Source: Anaerotignum sp. (GTDB lineage: Bacteria > Bacillota > Clostridia > Lachnospirales > Anaerotignaceae). Taken from it: 44,040 nucleotides of DNA. This document shows, piece by piece, positions 1-7,836 of the stretch (positions are counted from its first letter, which is position 1; every line of letters starts with the position of its first letter). Made by a program: the position numbers and the translations under genes. The stretch is from contig JAHHTW010000017.1 of NCBI GenBank assembly GCA_020024265.1, positions 1 to 44,040 of the forward strand, given 5' to 3'. The notes below the pieces were generated by a model, which worked only from the letters and a program-made list of their open reading frames with translations, ran no database searches and was not told the DNA's origin.

Positions 1-111
1 GAACGGCTTTTTGTGCAATTTTCATCATAAAAATCATGTACTACGGACTATTCCTCGAAAAAGGAATGATTGGAAGTCACATTCGGTTCGTGCGGCATTG
101 TGCACGCCTAA

Positions 112-156
112 CTCCTAAGCGTGGGGTCGGAGGTTCAAATCCTCTCGTGGACGCCA
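112..156 (+). tRNA. 3' half of a tRNA-Arg(CCU)-like gene, partial (possible att remnant)
   Basis: From 112 on, the sequence reads as a normal tRNA 3' half. It has a seven-base anticodon loop CTCCTAA (anticodon CCT), a 3' anticodon-stem strand GCGTG, a short variable loop, a T arm GGAGG-TTCAAAT-CCTCT, the acceptor strand CGTGGAC, discriminator G and an encoded CCA at 154-156. The 5' half is missing: no GTCCACG-like acceptor strand or D arm with GG in the loop is found upstream, and the five bases before the loop (CCTAA) cannot pair with GCGTG. A CACGC that would pair lies four bases further left. Half-tRNA genes like this are typical of attachment sites of integrases that recombine in the anticodon loop. 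It is unlikely to give a functional tRNA. Confidence 0.5.
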
Positions 157-165
157 GAATACAAT

Positions 166-206
166 GCCGGAAAGCCTTGATTTTACTTGGTTTTCCGGCT
201 TTTCTT
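166..206 (+). terminator. Rho-independent terminator after the tRNA half
   Basis: An 11-bp stem (166-176 with 189-199, one G-T pair) beginning GCCGGAAA and ending TTTCCGGC encloses a 12-base loop and is followed by a T-rich run. It sits ten bases after the CCA, as expected for the original tRNA gene. Confidence 0.75.
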
Positions 207-300
207 ATATCCAATGCACACCACAAAATTCGAACTTGTAACAAATCCTGCTCATTTCCCAGCTAAGACAAAAAGTATGTGTGCTCCATACCATTATGAC

Positions 301-346
301 AAAGCCGACACAACGCAGTCGTTTGGATTTTATTCCAGACGGCTTT
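301..346 (+). terminator. Possible second terminator hairpin in the gene-free stretch 207-479
   Basis: AAAGCCG at 301-307 pairs with CGGCTTT at 340-346, with a smaller inner stem (TGGA/TCCA), and the outer stem runs into a T tract. No gene on the plus strand reads into it. Nothing else recognisable was seen in 207-479; the short reading frames there show no ribosome binding site or family resemblance. Confidence 0.3.
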
Positions 347-479
347 TTTCCATTGGCAGCGAAAGAGGCATGATCAAATCCCACAGTGCAATTGGGAGGC
401 AATCAAAAAGTTTATGGCAAAAAAACATCCAGTATGAAGGTAGAAGCTGTTTGATTTGTCAGCCAAACAAAATGATGGG

Positions 480-875
480 CTACTCCAATGCTTTCTTTAA
501 GTCCAAAACAAATTGTTTCTGTTGTTTTTTCAGGTAAGATTTTACAAATGGCTTCATAAACCACTTTTTTGGTATGATATTTTCTGTAAAATCTATTTGC
601 GTTTCGGTTTCTTTGGGCGTAAAAATACCAATCCAATGCCCTTTCATATTACGATTTTCCATATCAAACTCCCAGCGCTTATATGGCTCTACCATTGTAA
701 CGGTAAAAGTTGTGGCATATCCCTCTTTGGTATATTCGATAAATTTGCTTTCATTTACGATTTCTGTTTTGCTTAAATCGCTTCTCCATGTATGATATTG
801 CGCAATATCCACCACAGTTTCCCAAACTTTATGAATATCACAAGAAATCCGCTCTTTTCTGTTTGCAGTAACCAT
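480..875 (-). CDS. SRPBCC (START/polyketide cyclase-like) family protein
   Basis: This 131-residue protein has the pattern of the SRPBCC ligand-binding fold: an N-terminal strand ending in a short helix with W-E-T-V (DIHKVWETVVDIAQYHTW), then W-R-S-D-L, a run of antiparallel strands (FTVTMVEPYKRWEFDM, GHWIGIFTPKETETQIDF), and a long C-terminal helix rich in Lys and Gln. The start at 875 was chosen because AGGAAGG lies just upstream; the open frame extends further but without a ribosome binding site. Members bind small hydrophobic ligands or act as cyclases and aromatase-like enzymes; nothing here fixes the ligand. It stands alone on the minus strand, divergent from the glycosyltransferase gene. 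Confidence 0.75.
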   Translation of the reverse strand: MVTANRKERISCDIHKVWETVVDIAQYHTWRSDLSKTEIVNESKFIEYTKEGYATTFTVTMVEPYKRWEFDMENRNMKGHWIGIFTPKETETQIDFTENIIPKKWFMKPFVKSYLKKQQKQFVLDLKKALE

Positions 876-1057
876 GTTTTTCCTTCCTTTCCCTTTTTCA
901 TGGATAGAACTATTTCGATTATACTTTGGACACACAGAAAAAGCAATCATAGCCCACGAAGCAGGTGGAAAACGATCCGAGTGAAAAGGTGTAAAAAGCA
1001 TCCTTACCCAATCCGCTCCTGCTTTTCGTTGGACGTAAGCACCGCCCTTTCATCTGC
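876..1057. other. Intergenic region between divergent genes
   Basis: This is the left part of the 363-base gap between the SRPBCC gene and the glycosyltransferase gene. It must hold the SRPBCC promoter. No consensus promoter, riboswitch or strong hairpin was recognised in it. Confidence 0.4.
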
Positions 1058-1234
1058 ATGGAACAGACAATCGTACTATGTGAACCGCAAGCCATGCAGC
1101 AATGTTTGATGCAGGCTGGTCTGATATTCTGCCAAACATTTTGGACAAAGAACGATGGGCAATGGCATATCAATTTCTTTCAGAAGAAAATCACTATATT
1201 TTCATACGGTCATACATTGGAAAAAAAGGGGTGA
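1058..1234 (+). CDS. Candidate 58-residue ORF directly before the glycosyltransferase
   Basis: An ATG at 1058 opens a 58-codon frame (starts MEQTIVLCEP, ends GHTLEKKG) whose TGA at 1232-1234 lies five bases before the TTG start of the glycosyltransferase gene, so the two could be translationally coupled. Against it: no Shine-Dalgarno precedes the ATG, and no family is recognised. The frame also stays open upstream of the ATG, so it could be the tail of a decayed gene. Confidence 0.22.
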   Translation: MEQTIVLCEPQAMQQCLMQAGLIFCQTFWTKNDGQWHINFFQKKITIFSYGHTLEKKG

Positions 1235-1238
1235 TATT

Positions 1239-2507
1239 TTGAAAAAGAAATTTATATGTTCCATTTGTTTTGGCTGCCTTTGGCTGGCTATTTCCGTGTA
1301 TTTTGCAGTTGGCTGGGCAAGGGGGATTTCTGATGTTTTACCTGTGGCATATGTTTGGTGGACCATTATCGGTATTGCCCTGCTGCCGGGATTTTTGATG
1401 AGTGCCATGTTTTTTTCAAACTTGCTGCACTGGAGGGTAAAAGAATATCCGGATACCGAGGAAGATACCACCATAATCATGTGTGCGCACAACGAAGAAC
1501 AGCGGATTGCCCAAGCCATACAGGCGATTTTCAATCAACAATACAAAGGGCATATCCGCCTGCTGATTGTGGATAATGCATCCACTGACCATACCAAAGA
1601 AAAAATCATCTGCTTGCAACCATCTGCCCCAAAAAATTGTTCGATAGAATACGTTTACTGCGACAAAACGGGTAAGGCAAATGCACTCAATGCGGGATTG
1701 GCATTGGTTTGCACACCACATTTTATGACAGTGGATGCAGATACGAGTCTGGAAAAGCAAGCAGTACAAAAAATCATGAATCATTTGGTGTTTTGCAGCA
1801 GTGCTTGTGTTGCAGGGAATTTATTTGTCCAAAATACAAAGACATCTTTGATGACAAAGATGCAAATTTATGATTATTTACTGAGCATTGCCGCAATTAA
1901 GCGTTTTCAAGGCAGTTATCGGTCTACGCTGGTGGCACAGGGAGCATTTAGTGCGTATCAAACAGAAGCAGTACGCAAAGTTGGCGGATGGCAGAATGTA
2001 CTGGGAGAGGATATTGTGCTTACGTATCAGCTGCTGCACCAAGGCTTACCGTCTACCTATGAGCCGTGTGCGGTGGGATATACCCATGTTCCGGAAACCG
2101 TCCATGATTTTTACAATCAGCGCAAGCGATGGGCAATCGGCATGCTGGAGGGGCTGTCTGCCATCCCCCCATGGAAGCAGGGTACGGGCTTTTCCTTTCA
2201 TTTTGCATGTGTGAATTTGGCTATTGTTTATCTGGATCTGGCTTTTGTCTTTGGGTTCATTCCGGGGGTAATTCTGGCGTTGTTTGGTTATTATTATTTG
2301 GCAGGCATACTCACGCTATTGATGGCAGCAGTTTGCATTTTGATCCATTTCAGTATGTATCTCTATCAGAAAAAGCTGAAAATCTCATTTGAAAACAGTA
2401 TATCGGGATTGATATGCTTCTTTTTGTTTTTTCAGGCAATTCAGAGTACGGCTGCCTTACATGGCTATTTGGGCCGTTTACTGCACAAAAAGGGGGAATG
2501 GAGATGA
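1239..2507 (+). CDS. Membrane glycosyltransferase, GT2 family (processive, PgaC/cellulose-synthase-like)
   Basis: A 422-residue integral membrane GT-A enzyme. Two membrane segments (about residues 7-26 and 40-60) come before the catalytic domain, which has IIMCAHNEEQR, VDNAST (about 111-116), VDADT (about 165-169, nucleotide-sugar and metal site), GED (about 256-258, catalytic base) and QRKRW (about 294-298, acceptor motif). Three or four membrane segments follow. D, DxD, ED and Q-x-x-R-W are the signature of processive GT2 enzymes that make beta-linked polysaccharides such as poly-GlcNAc, but the sugar cannot be told from this sequence. The start is a TTG at 1239, preceded by AAAAGGGG; the open frame upstream has no better site. 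Its stop overlaps the next small gene by four bases (ATGA), so the two are translationally coupled. No other export or modification genes are nearby. Confidence 0.85.
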   Translation: MKKKFICSICFGCLWLAISVYFAVGWARGISDVLPVAYVWWTIIGIALLPGFLMSAMFFSNLLHWRVKEYPDTEEDTTIIMCAHNEEQRIAQAIQAIFNQQYKGHIRLLIVDNASTDHTKEKIICLQPSAPKNCSIEYVYCDKTGKANALNAGLALVCTPHFMTVDADTSLEKQAVQKIMNHLVFCSSACVAGNLFVQNTKTSLMTKMQIYDYLLSIAAIKRFQGSYRSTLVAQGAFSAYQTEAVRKVGGWQNVLGEDIVLTYQLLHQGLPSTYEPCAVGYTHVPETVHDFYNQRKRWAIGMLEGLSAIPPWKQGTGFSFHFACVNLAIVYLDLAFVFGFIPGVILALFGYYYLAGILTLLMAAVCILIHFSMYLYQKKLKISFENSISGLICFFLFFQAIQSTAALHGYLGRLLHKKGEWR

Positions 2508-2686
2508 AACGCAAGAATCTATTGTTTGGTGCATGTGTGCTTTGTATCATTGCAGCGATTGTCGTCAGTCTTTTGTCAGAAATACAACAGCATGAGGATA
2601 CAAAGGCATCATATGTACAAGGCAATCTCACAAAAGCTGTGGCAGGACTTACGTTTGATGAGGAGGTGCATACAGGTGATGGATGA
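2504..2686 (+). CDS. Small single-pass membrane protein coupled to the glycosyltransferase
   Basis: A 60-residue protein: basic start MKRK, one hydrophobic segment (about residues 5-23, LLFGACVLCIIAAIVVSLL), then a 35-residue outside-facing tail without Cys. Its ATG overlaps the glycosyltransferase stop, and GGGGG seven bases upstream serves as ribosome binding site. Small membrane subunits accompany several processive GT2 synthases (for example PgaD), so an accessory role is plausible, though no homology to PgaD was recognised. A terminator follows at once, making this a two-gene operon. Confidence 0.65.
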   Translation: MKRKNLLFGACVLCIIAAIVVSLLSEIQQHEDTKASYVQGNLTKAVAGLTFDEEVHTGDG

Positions 2687-2688
2687 TT

Positions 2689-2715
2689 GATTGCCACAGC
2701 GGGCAATCGTTTTTT
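2689..2715 (+). terminator. Terminator of the glycosyltransferase operon
   Basis: GATTGCC at 2689-2695 pairs with GGCAATC at 2702-2708 and is followed by G and six T. It lies two bases after the stop codon of the 60-residue protein. Confidence 0.8.
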
Positions 2716-2826
2716 CGCATCAAGTGTATGATGTGCTATGGGGTTGAAAAATGGATACAGATGAAATGTACAATACCGCTTGCAATTGAATTTCCTACGA
2801 AGGCGGTATTGTCCCATGATCGTTGC

Positions 2827-2864
2827 AAAAAAAGGGCGTGTTACAGAAAAACTGTGACACGCCC
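2827..2864 (-). terminator. Terminator of the first MATE gene
   Basis: GGGCGTGTTACAG (2834-2846) and its partner strand (2852-2864) form a stem of about 13 bp around an AAAAA loop, with one G-T pair. On the minus strand the stem runs into seven T (A tract at 2827-2833), so it serves the MATE gene that ends at 2902. Confidence 0.85.
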
Positions 2865-2901
2865 GAAATATTGGATGTATGCTATGGTGAAACCGTTCCG
2901 G

Positions 2902-4263
2902 CTATTCTATATGCGGTTGATTTTTGAGTTTGGCATAATGATATTTCTGTTGATAGACATACAGTACAAAGAGGGATACCAGAGCAGCAATGCCTTCTGC
3001 AAATGGCACAGCAAGCCAAATGCCATTGACACCGATCCAGTTTGGAAGTGTCAGCAGTGCAACGACCAACAGCACAAATGTACGCAAGAACGACAGAAAT
3101 CCCGAAACGATACCGTTTGAGAAGGCGGTAAAGAGTGCAGATGCAAATATATTCAAGCCGGTGAATAGGAAGGAAATTGCAAACAAATAAAATCCGTGTT
3201 TTGCCAATTCCAATACATAGAGGTTGTTTGCGGAAAAAATCATTGCAATGGGTTCGGCAAGAACAAAGGAAAGCAAAAATACCACGATGGACAGTGCAGA
3301 GATAAAAAAGATACTGATTTGAAAAATCCTTCGGATTTGCGGGCGGTCATTTGCGCCGTATTTGTAGCTGAAAATGGGGGCAACGCCGTTTGCATAGCCC
3401 ATAAACACAGCTGTCATAATAAATTGTGCATACAATATGATGGAAATGGCAGCAACGCCCTCCTCTTTCAAAAAACGCAATCCCACAAGATTAAACAGCA
3501 GTGTTGTGACGGCAATGGAAAGATTGTTTACCATTTCGCTGCTTCCGTTCAGACAGGTTTTGATCAGTACATCCATACGCAATCTGGGCTTTACGAAATA
3601 TAATTGTCCCTTGCGCTGGAGGGCAAAATAGCCAAGCCCGTACAATGCCGTAATGGCATAGCCAATGGCAGTTGCCAAAGCCGCACCACGCACGCCCATA
3701 TGAAACACACCCAGAAACAGGGCATCCAGTACAATATTTGCCACACCGCTGAGCAGCGTGAATATCAGTCCGATTTTTGGCTTGCCTGCCGTAACGAAGA
3801 ATGTCTGAAACAATAATTGCAGTATTGCAAGCGGTGTGGAAAGAATCATGACCACAAGATAGTCATAGCACATCTGATAGATGCGTGGCGTTGCCCCGAG
3901 AAACCATATGATCGGATCAATCCATACCATACCCGCAATGGTCAGCACTATGGCAAGCAGAATACCGACAAGAAGTATGAATGTAAAATTTTCCTTTGCC
4001 CGCTGTTCCTTTCCCAGCCCCATATCAATGGCGAGTACGGCGCTGCCGCCACTTGCCAGCATGATTGCCACAGCAATGACGACACTGGTAAACGGATATA
4101 CCACATTGAGTGCCGTCAATGCGATTTCCCCTACCAGATTGGATATAAATACACCGTCTACGGTTTGATAGAGCGACATAAATACCATCATAATCATTGT
4201 GGGAATACTGAATTTCATAAGACTGTAAAAGTTGAACGATTGTGCGAAACGATTTTCTATCAT
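2902..4263 (-). CDS. MATE family multidrug/toxin efflux transporter
   Basis: A 453-residue polytopic membrane protein with about twelve hydrophobic segments in two related halves, typical in length and composition for the MatE (NorM/DinF-like) fold. Recognisable parts are the N-terminal LMKFSIPTMIMMVFMSLYQTVD and the repeated loop G-x-N-x-V-x-D-A pattern (SGVANIVLDALF). Such pumps export cationic drugs or metabolites in exchange for Na+ or H+; the substrate here is unknown. The ATG at 4263 is preceded by a modest GGAAAA site. It is a single-gene unit with its own terminator; a second MATE gene lies at 20062-21426. Confidence 0.92.
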   Translation of the reverse strand: MIENRFAQSFNFYSLMKFSIPTMIMMVFMSLYQTVDGVFISNLVGEIALTALNVVYPFTSVVIAVAIMLASGGSAVLAIDMGLGKEQRAKENFTFILLVGILLAIVLTIAGMVWIDPIIWFLGATPRIYQMCYDYLVVMILSTPLAILQLLFQTFFVTAGKPKIGLIFTLLSGVANIVLDALFLGVFHMGVRGAALATAIGYAITALYGLGYFALQRKGQLYFVKPRLRMDVLIKTCLNGSSEMVNNLSIAVTTLLFNLVGLRFLKEEGVAAISIILYAQFIMTAVFMGYANGVAPIFSYKYGANDRPQIRRIFQISIFFISALSIVVFLLSFVLAEPIAMIFSANNLYVLELAKHGFYLFAISFLFTGLNIFASALFTAFSNGIVSGFLSFLRTFVLLVVALLTLPNWIGVNGIWLAVPFAEGIAALVSLFVLYVYQQKYHYAKLKNQPHIE

Positions 4264-4374
4264 AGTTTTCCATTCAGCAAAAATGCTGCCTTTCTTTTTT
4301 CGGATTTGTTGTCAATGCATATGCGTACAGCACGCAAAGCACAAAAGCAGATAGGGCAGAAGTGCTGCGTGGGG

Positions 4375-4417
4375 AAAAAGCGGCTGTACAGAAATCCTTA
4401 CGGATGTTTGTACAGCC
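4375..4417 (-). terminator. Terminator of the uvrA-like operon
   Basis: GGCTGTACA at 4382-4390 pairs with TGTACAGCC at 4409-4417, with an inner TCC/GGA pairing. On the minus strand the stem is followed by CG and then CTTTTT (A tract at 4375-4379). It lies about 70 bases past the stop of the uvrA-like gene. Confidence 0.65.
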
Positions 4418-4489
4418 CGTTTATATGGTTGTTTTGTATGGGGACATGCGCAATACTGCAATTTTTACGGCGGTAGGGTATGCGTTGCG

Positions 4490-6742
4490 TTATTTTTGCA
4501 AAGCGTTTTGCAGGTAGGGTGCGGTTACGGATTGTTTGGATTGCAGCATTTGTGCGGGTGTTCCTGTGAAAATGACGTTTCCGCCATCCATGCCGCCACC
4601 CGGCCCAATTTCCACCACATAATCCGCAGCTTTCAATACCTCCAGATTATGCTCAATCAAAAATACGGAGTTCCCATCTGCAACAATCCCTTCAAACAAT
4701 GCGATGATTTGTTGTACATCCTGCAAATGCAAGCCGTCGGTCGGCTCGTCCAAAATCAGGATTTGCCCCTTTTTGTCAAGATGGGACGCCAGTTTCATAC
4801 GCTGCAATTCTCCGCCGGAGAGTGTGGACAATGCTTGATTCAGGTGCAGATAAAACAGCCCAACGGCTGCAAGTGGCTGGAGTTTTTTGGCAATGACAGT
4901 CCCTGCAAAGTGTTCCATTGCCTGTCGTATGGTAAGATCCATCACCTGTGCGATATTCAGTCCGTCTACCGTATATTCCAGCGCTTTTGGTGAGTAGCGT
5001 AAGCCTTTGCAGGCTTCGCAGGCAGTTTCTATGGAATCCATAAAAGCCATTTCTGAAACGATCACACCCTTGCCCTGACAGATGGGGCAGGCGCCTGCAC
5101 CATTGAATGCAAACAATCCCATCTTTTGTCCGGTTTGCTTTGCAAAGAGCTTGCGGATGTCATCTGCTACACCCATATAGGTTGCAGGGGTGGAACGTAG
5201 GCTGATGCCGATATTTTTTTGGCTGATGAATGTGACTGCTTCTTTAGACTGTTGTGCAAAAGCCTGCATGAGAGAGCTTTTGCCTGAGCCTGCCACACCG
5301 GCAATGACGGTAAATACATCCTTGGGCAATTTTACCGATACATCCTTGAGATTATGTAGCTGTATATGCTCCAATGTAAACCATTCTTTTGGAGTACGTG
5401 GATGCTCTTTCAGAGGGGTGTGGGTACGCAGCAGTTTTCCCGTCAGCGTATCGCTTTGCAACAGCGCAGTATGGCTGCCTTCAAACAGTACCGTACCACC
5501 CAAAGCGCCTGCACCCGGCCCCATATCAATGATATGGTCGGCAATTTCCATCATTTCCTTGTGATGCTCTACCATCAATACCGTATTCCCACGATCACGC
5601 AGTGCGACGATGGCTTCACTCAAACGGTGAATATCGTGGCTGTGCAGCCCTACGCTGGGTTCATCCAACACATATAAGAGGTCGGAGAGCGAGGAGTTGT
5701 TGTATTTTGCGATTTTACATCTTTGCGCTTCTCCGCCGGAGAGAGAACCCATGGTACGGTCGAGTGTGAGATAATCCAGACCAATATCAATCAGTGCATG
5801 TATTCTGTTTTTCAGTGCATCAATCATATCTACAGCAATGGGATCTGTAATCTGATGAAGCCATACAATGATTTCTGGCAAGGGCATTTGTGTGACTTCG
5901 GAGATGTTTTTGCCGCCGATTTTGCAGGAGAGTATGGTAGGATTGAGCCTTGCACCATGACAGTCTGGACAAATGCCTTGATGTACCAATGGTTCGAGCC
6001 GTTTCCAATGCGCCTTGGCATCTTCTCTTTTGAGCATACGGTTCATCCGATGCATCAAGCCTTCATAAGGTGCGGTTTTATAATAATCCGGCGGCGGATT
6101 TTTCAGCTTCATGGGAGGCTGATAGAGAAACAGCTCCAGCTCTTGTGGGGAATAATCACGAATTTTTTTATGAATGTCAAACAATCCGGATTTGCCATAG
6201 TAGTTCCAGCGCCATTGCTCCGGTTCATAGGCAACATAATCAATGACACCGGATTCGCTCAATGATTTATCAAAATCCACAAGCTTATGCACATCCAGCT
6301 CTGTGACTTCTCCCAGACCGTCACAACGGGGGCATCGTCCCTGCGGGTGATTGAAGGAGAAGGAATCCGAGTATCCCACAAAGGGTGTGCCGACACGGGA
6401 AAAGAGCAGGCGCAGCAGGGCATAAATATCGGTATAGGTACCTACGGTAGAGCGTACCTGCCCCGAAGGCTTTTTCTGATCAATGACAATTGCGGTGGGC
6501 AGGCTGTCAATCTGTCCCACATGCGGTCTGCCATATTTGGGCAGATACCGCTGTGCAAAGCTTGGGAATGTATCATTCAGTTCCCGTCTGGATTGTGCTG
6601 CAATGGTGTCCAATACCAATGAGCTTTTTCCGGAGCCGGAAACACCTGTGACTACGGTAATCTGGTGCTTTGGAATTTCCACAGATACATGTTTCAAATT
6701 ATTCTGTGTTGCATCTATGACGCTGATGGTATCTTTGTGCAT
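4490..6742 (-). CDS. Short UvrA-like ABC ATPase (UvrA2 / drug-resistance type)
   Basis: A 750-residue protein with two complete UvrA-type ATPase modules: Walker A GVSGSGKS (about residue 29) and GVAGSGKS in the second half, and ABC signatures LSGGEAQR and LSGGELQR each followed by a VLDEPS/ILDEPT Walker B. Cys pairs of the UvrA zinc modules (CPRC, CPDC, CPIC, CEAC) are present. Canonical UvrA is about 940 residues; the missing 190 correspond mainly to the UvrB-interacting and insertion parts, so this is the UvrA2 class, linked elsewhere to resistance against DNA-binding drugs rather than core excision repair. The start at 6742 has AAGGAG eight bases upstream; the open frame extends 132 codons further without a site. 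It is the last gene of a marR-linked operon. Confidence 0.85.
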   Translation of the reverse strand: MHKDTISVIDATQNNLKHVSVEIPKHQITVVTGVSGSGKSSLVLDTIAAQSRRELNDTFPSFAQRYLPKYGRPHVGQIDSLPTAIVIDQKKPSGQVRSTVGTYTDIYALLRLLFSRVGTPFVGYSDSFSFNHPQGRCPRCDGLGEVTELDVHKLVDFDKSLSESGVIDYVAYEPEQWRWNYYGKSGLFDIHKKIRDYSPQELELFLYQPPMKLKNPPPDYYKTAPYEGLMHRMNRMLKREDAKAHWKRLEPLVHQGICPDCHGARLNPTILSCKIGGKNISEVTQMPLPEIIVWLHQITDPIAVDMIDALKNRIHALIDIGLDYLTLDRTMGSLSGGEAQRCKIAKYNNSSLSDLLYVLDEPSVGLHSHDIHRLSEAIVALRDRGNTVLMVEHHKEMMEIADHIIDMGPGAGALGGTVLFEGSHTALLQSDTLTGKLLRTHTPLKEHPRTPKEWFTLEHIQLHNLKDVSVKLPKDVFTVIAGVAGSGKSSLMQAFAQQSKEAVTFISQKNIGISLRSTPATYMGVADDIRKLFAKQTGQKMGLFAFNGAGACPICQGKGVIVSEMAFMDSIETACEACKGLRYSPKALEYTVDGLNIAQVMDLTIRQAMEHFAGTVIAKKLQPLAAVGLFYLHLNQALSTLSGGELQRMKLASHLDKKGQILILDEPTDGLHLQDVQQIIALFEGIVADGNSVFLIEHNLEVLKAADYVVEIGPGGGMDGGNVIFTGTPAQMLQSKQSVTAPYLQNALQK

Positions 6743-6776
6743 GGGGTACGCTCCTTTCGTCCGTTCTTTGCTGCAC

Positions 6777-6815
6777 AAAAAAGGAGGAGGGCAAATGGTT
6801 GGCATCCTCCCTTTT
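6777..6815 (-). terminator. Hairpin with T tract between marR and the uvrA-like gene
   Basis: On the minus strand, AAAAGGGAGGA pairs with TCCTCCTTTT (ten pairs, one bulged G, 16-base loop), ending in a T run. It lies within the 86-base gap between the marR stop and the uvrA-like ribosome binding site, so it can act as a partial terminator or attenuator of the downstream gene. The run of T is largely used up in the stem, which weakens the case. Confidence 0.5.
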
Positions 6816-6828
6816 GTATGGAAATATA

Positions 6829-7275
6829 TTATGCTTTTGCATCCGGTGTCTGTGAAAGCTCCTGCTCCAGAGTACACAATAAACCTTCTAAAAATCGGAA
6901 AAAGGAGTCTCTTTCTGCTGCGGTAAAGGATTCCAATACCTTTTCCTCTATATTTTGCAGGGAGCGTATATGTATATCGCAGAACTGCTCTCCTTGCACG
7001 GTCAGCCGCAAATCCTTTTGCTTGCGGGAGCCTTCTGCAAATGTCAGATAGACCAGCCCCATTTTTTCGAGATTTGCCACTGCCGTATTGACGGTTTGCT
7101 TGGAATAGCACCAGTTTTCGCAGAATGTATTTTGACAAAGTGCTTGATTTGTTTCACACAATGCATACAAAACCCAAAATTGGGCATCTGCCAAGCCTGC
7201 TTTTTTTGCACACTGATGATACAGCTCATCCTGTCGCTTGATGAGTCGGTTCCATTTTTCCAATTCCTGATTCAT
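6829..7275 (-). CDS. MarR family transcriptional regulator
   Basis: A 148-residue winged-helix protein. It shows the MarR layout: an N-terminal dimerisation helix (ELEKWNRLIKRQDELYHQCAKKAGL), a helix-turn-helix (residues about 50-75, CYSKQTVNTAVANLEKMGLVYL), a wing with basic residues (EGSRKQKDLRLTVQGEQF), and a C-terminal helix. AAAGGGG precedes the ATG at 7275. It lies 26 bases after the nitroreductase gene and before the uvrA-like gene. MarR proteins commonly repress their own operon and are released by small aromatic or oxidising ligands, so it is the natural candidate to bind the paired operators at 8379-8431. That link is inferred from position. Confidence 0.88.
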   Translation of the reverse strand: MNQELEKWNRLIKRQDELYHQCAKKAGLADAQFWVLYALCETNQALCQNTFCENWCYSKQTVNTAVANLEKMGLVYLTFAEGSRKQKDLRLTVQGEQFCDIHIRSLQNIEEKVLESFTAAERDSFFRFLEGLLCTLEQELSQTPDAKA

Positions 7276-7301
7276 TGTCAGACCCCTTTTCCCTATATGT
7301 G

Positions 7302-7814
7302 TTATAAAACAGCAAGTATTTCTTCCTGTGTTTTTCGTTCAAAATGTCTTGCAGAGGGCTGTCCATCCTCTGCCGGATAGCCGATGGGGAACAATGCCAC
7401 AAGGTCATAATCCTGCATCTGGGGGTAGGTTTGCTTTAAGAAAGGAACATCAAAATGCCCCACCCATGTGGTCGCAAGACCAAGCGCATAAATCTGCATC
7501 ATGATATGTGTTGCCACAATGCTGGCGTCCACATCTGCGAAATTGCGATTGTCATAGGCTCTGACCCATGCATCCTCTTTTCTTCCACCGACCATTAGGA
7601 AGGCATCTGCACCAAATGTGCAGCTGCTTGCTTTTTTGATGTTGTTTTTTGCTTCTTCGGAATCCAAAAGAAAGATTTTATAGGGTTGTTTGTTGACTGC
7701 GGTAGGCGCTTTGATTGCAGTTTCTATGATTTGATCGAGCAATTGCCGATCTACTTTTTTATTTGAAAATTTTCTACAGGAATAGCGTTTTTCTGCCAAG
7801 TCTTTGAAGTTCAT
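7302..7814 (-). CDS. Nitroreductase family protein (FMN-dependent)
   Basis: A 170-residue oxidoreductase of the nitroreductase fold. The N-terminal motif RYSCRKFSNKKVD followed by an early helix and A-P-T-A-V-N-K-Q-P is the FMN-binding start of the family; the centre (DASIVATHIMMQIYALGLATTWVGHF) matches the dimer core, and GYPAEDGQPSARHF the conserved C-terminal part. Family members reduce nitro compounds, quinones or flavins with NAD(P)H. AAGGAG lies about ten bases before the ATG. It lies 22 bases downstream of the ybaK-type gene and 26 bases upstream of marR, within one operon, which suggests induction by a nitro- or quinone-like stress compound. Confidence 0.88.
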   Translation of the reverse strand: MNFKDLAEKRYSCRKFSNKKVDRQLLDQIIETAIKAPTAVNKQPYKIFLLDSEEAKNNIKKASSCTFGADAFLMVGGRKEDAWVRAYDNRNFADVDASIVATHIMMQIYALGLATTWVGHFDVPFLKQTYPQMQDYDLVALFPIGYPAEDGQPSARHFERKTQEEILAVL

Positions 7815-7836
7815 AAAGCGGATGCTCCTTTCTTTG

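Noticed and set aside
1..156. tmRNA or selenocysteine tRNA ending at 156
   Set aside because: The acceptor strand and 3' end do not match the alanine-type end of tmRNA, and the region upstream has no long extra arm or tag frame; a truncated tRNA-Arg explains the 3' half better.
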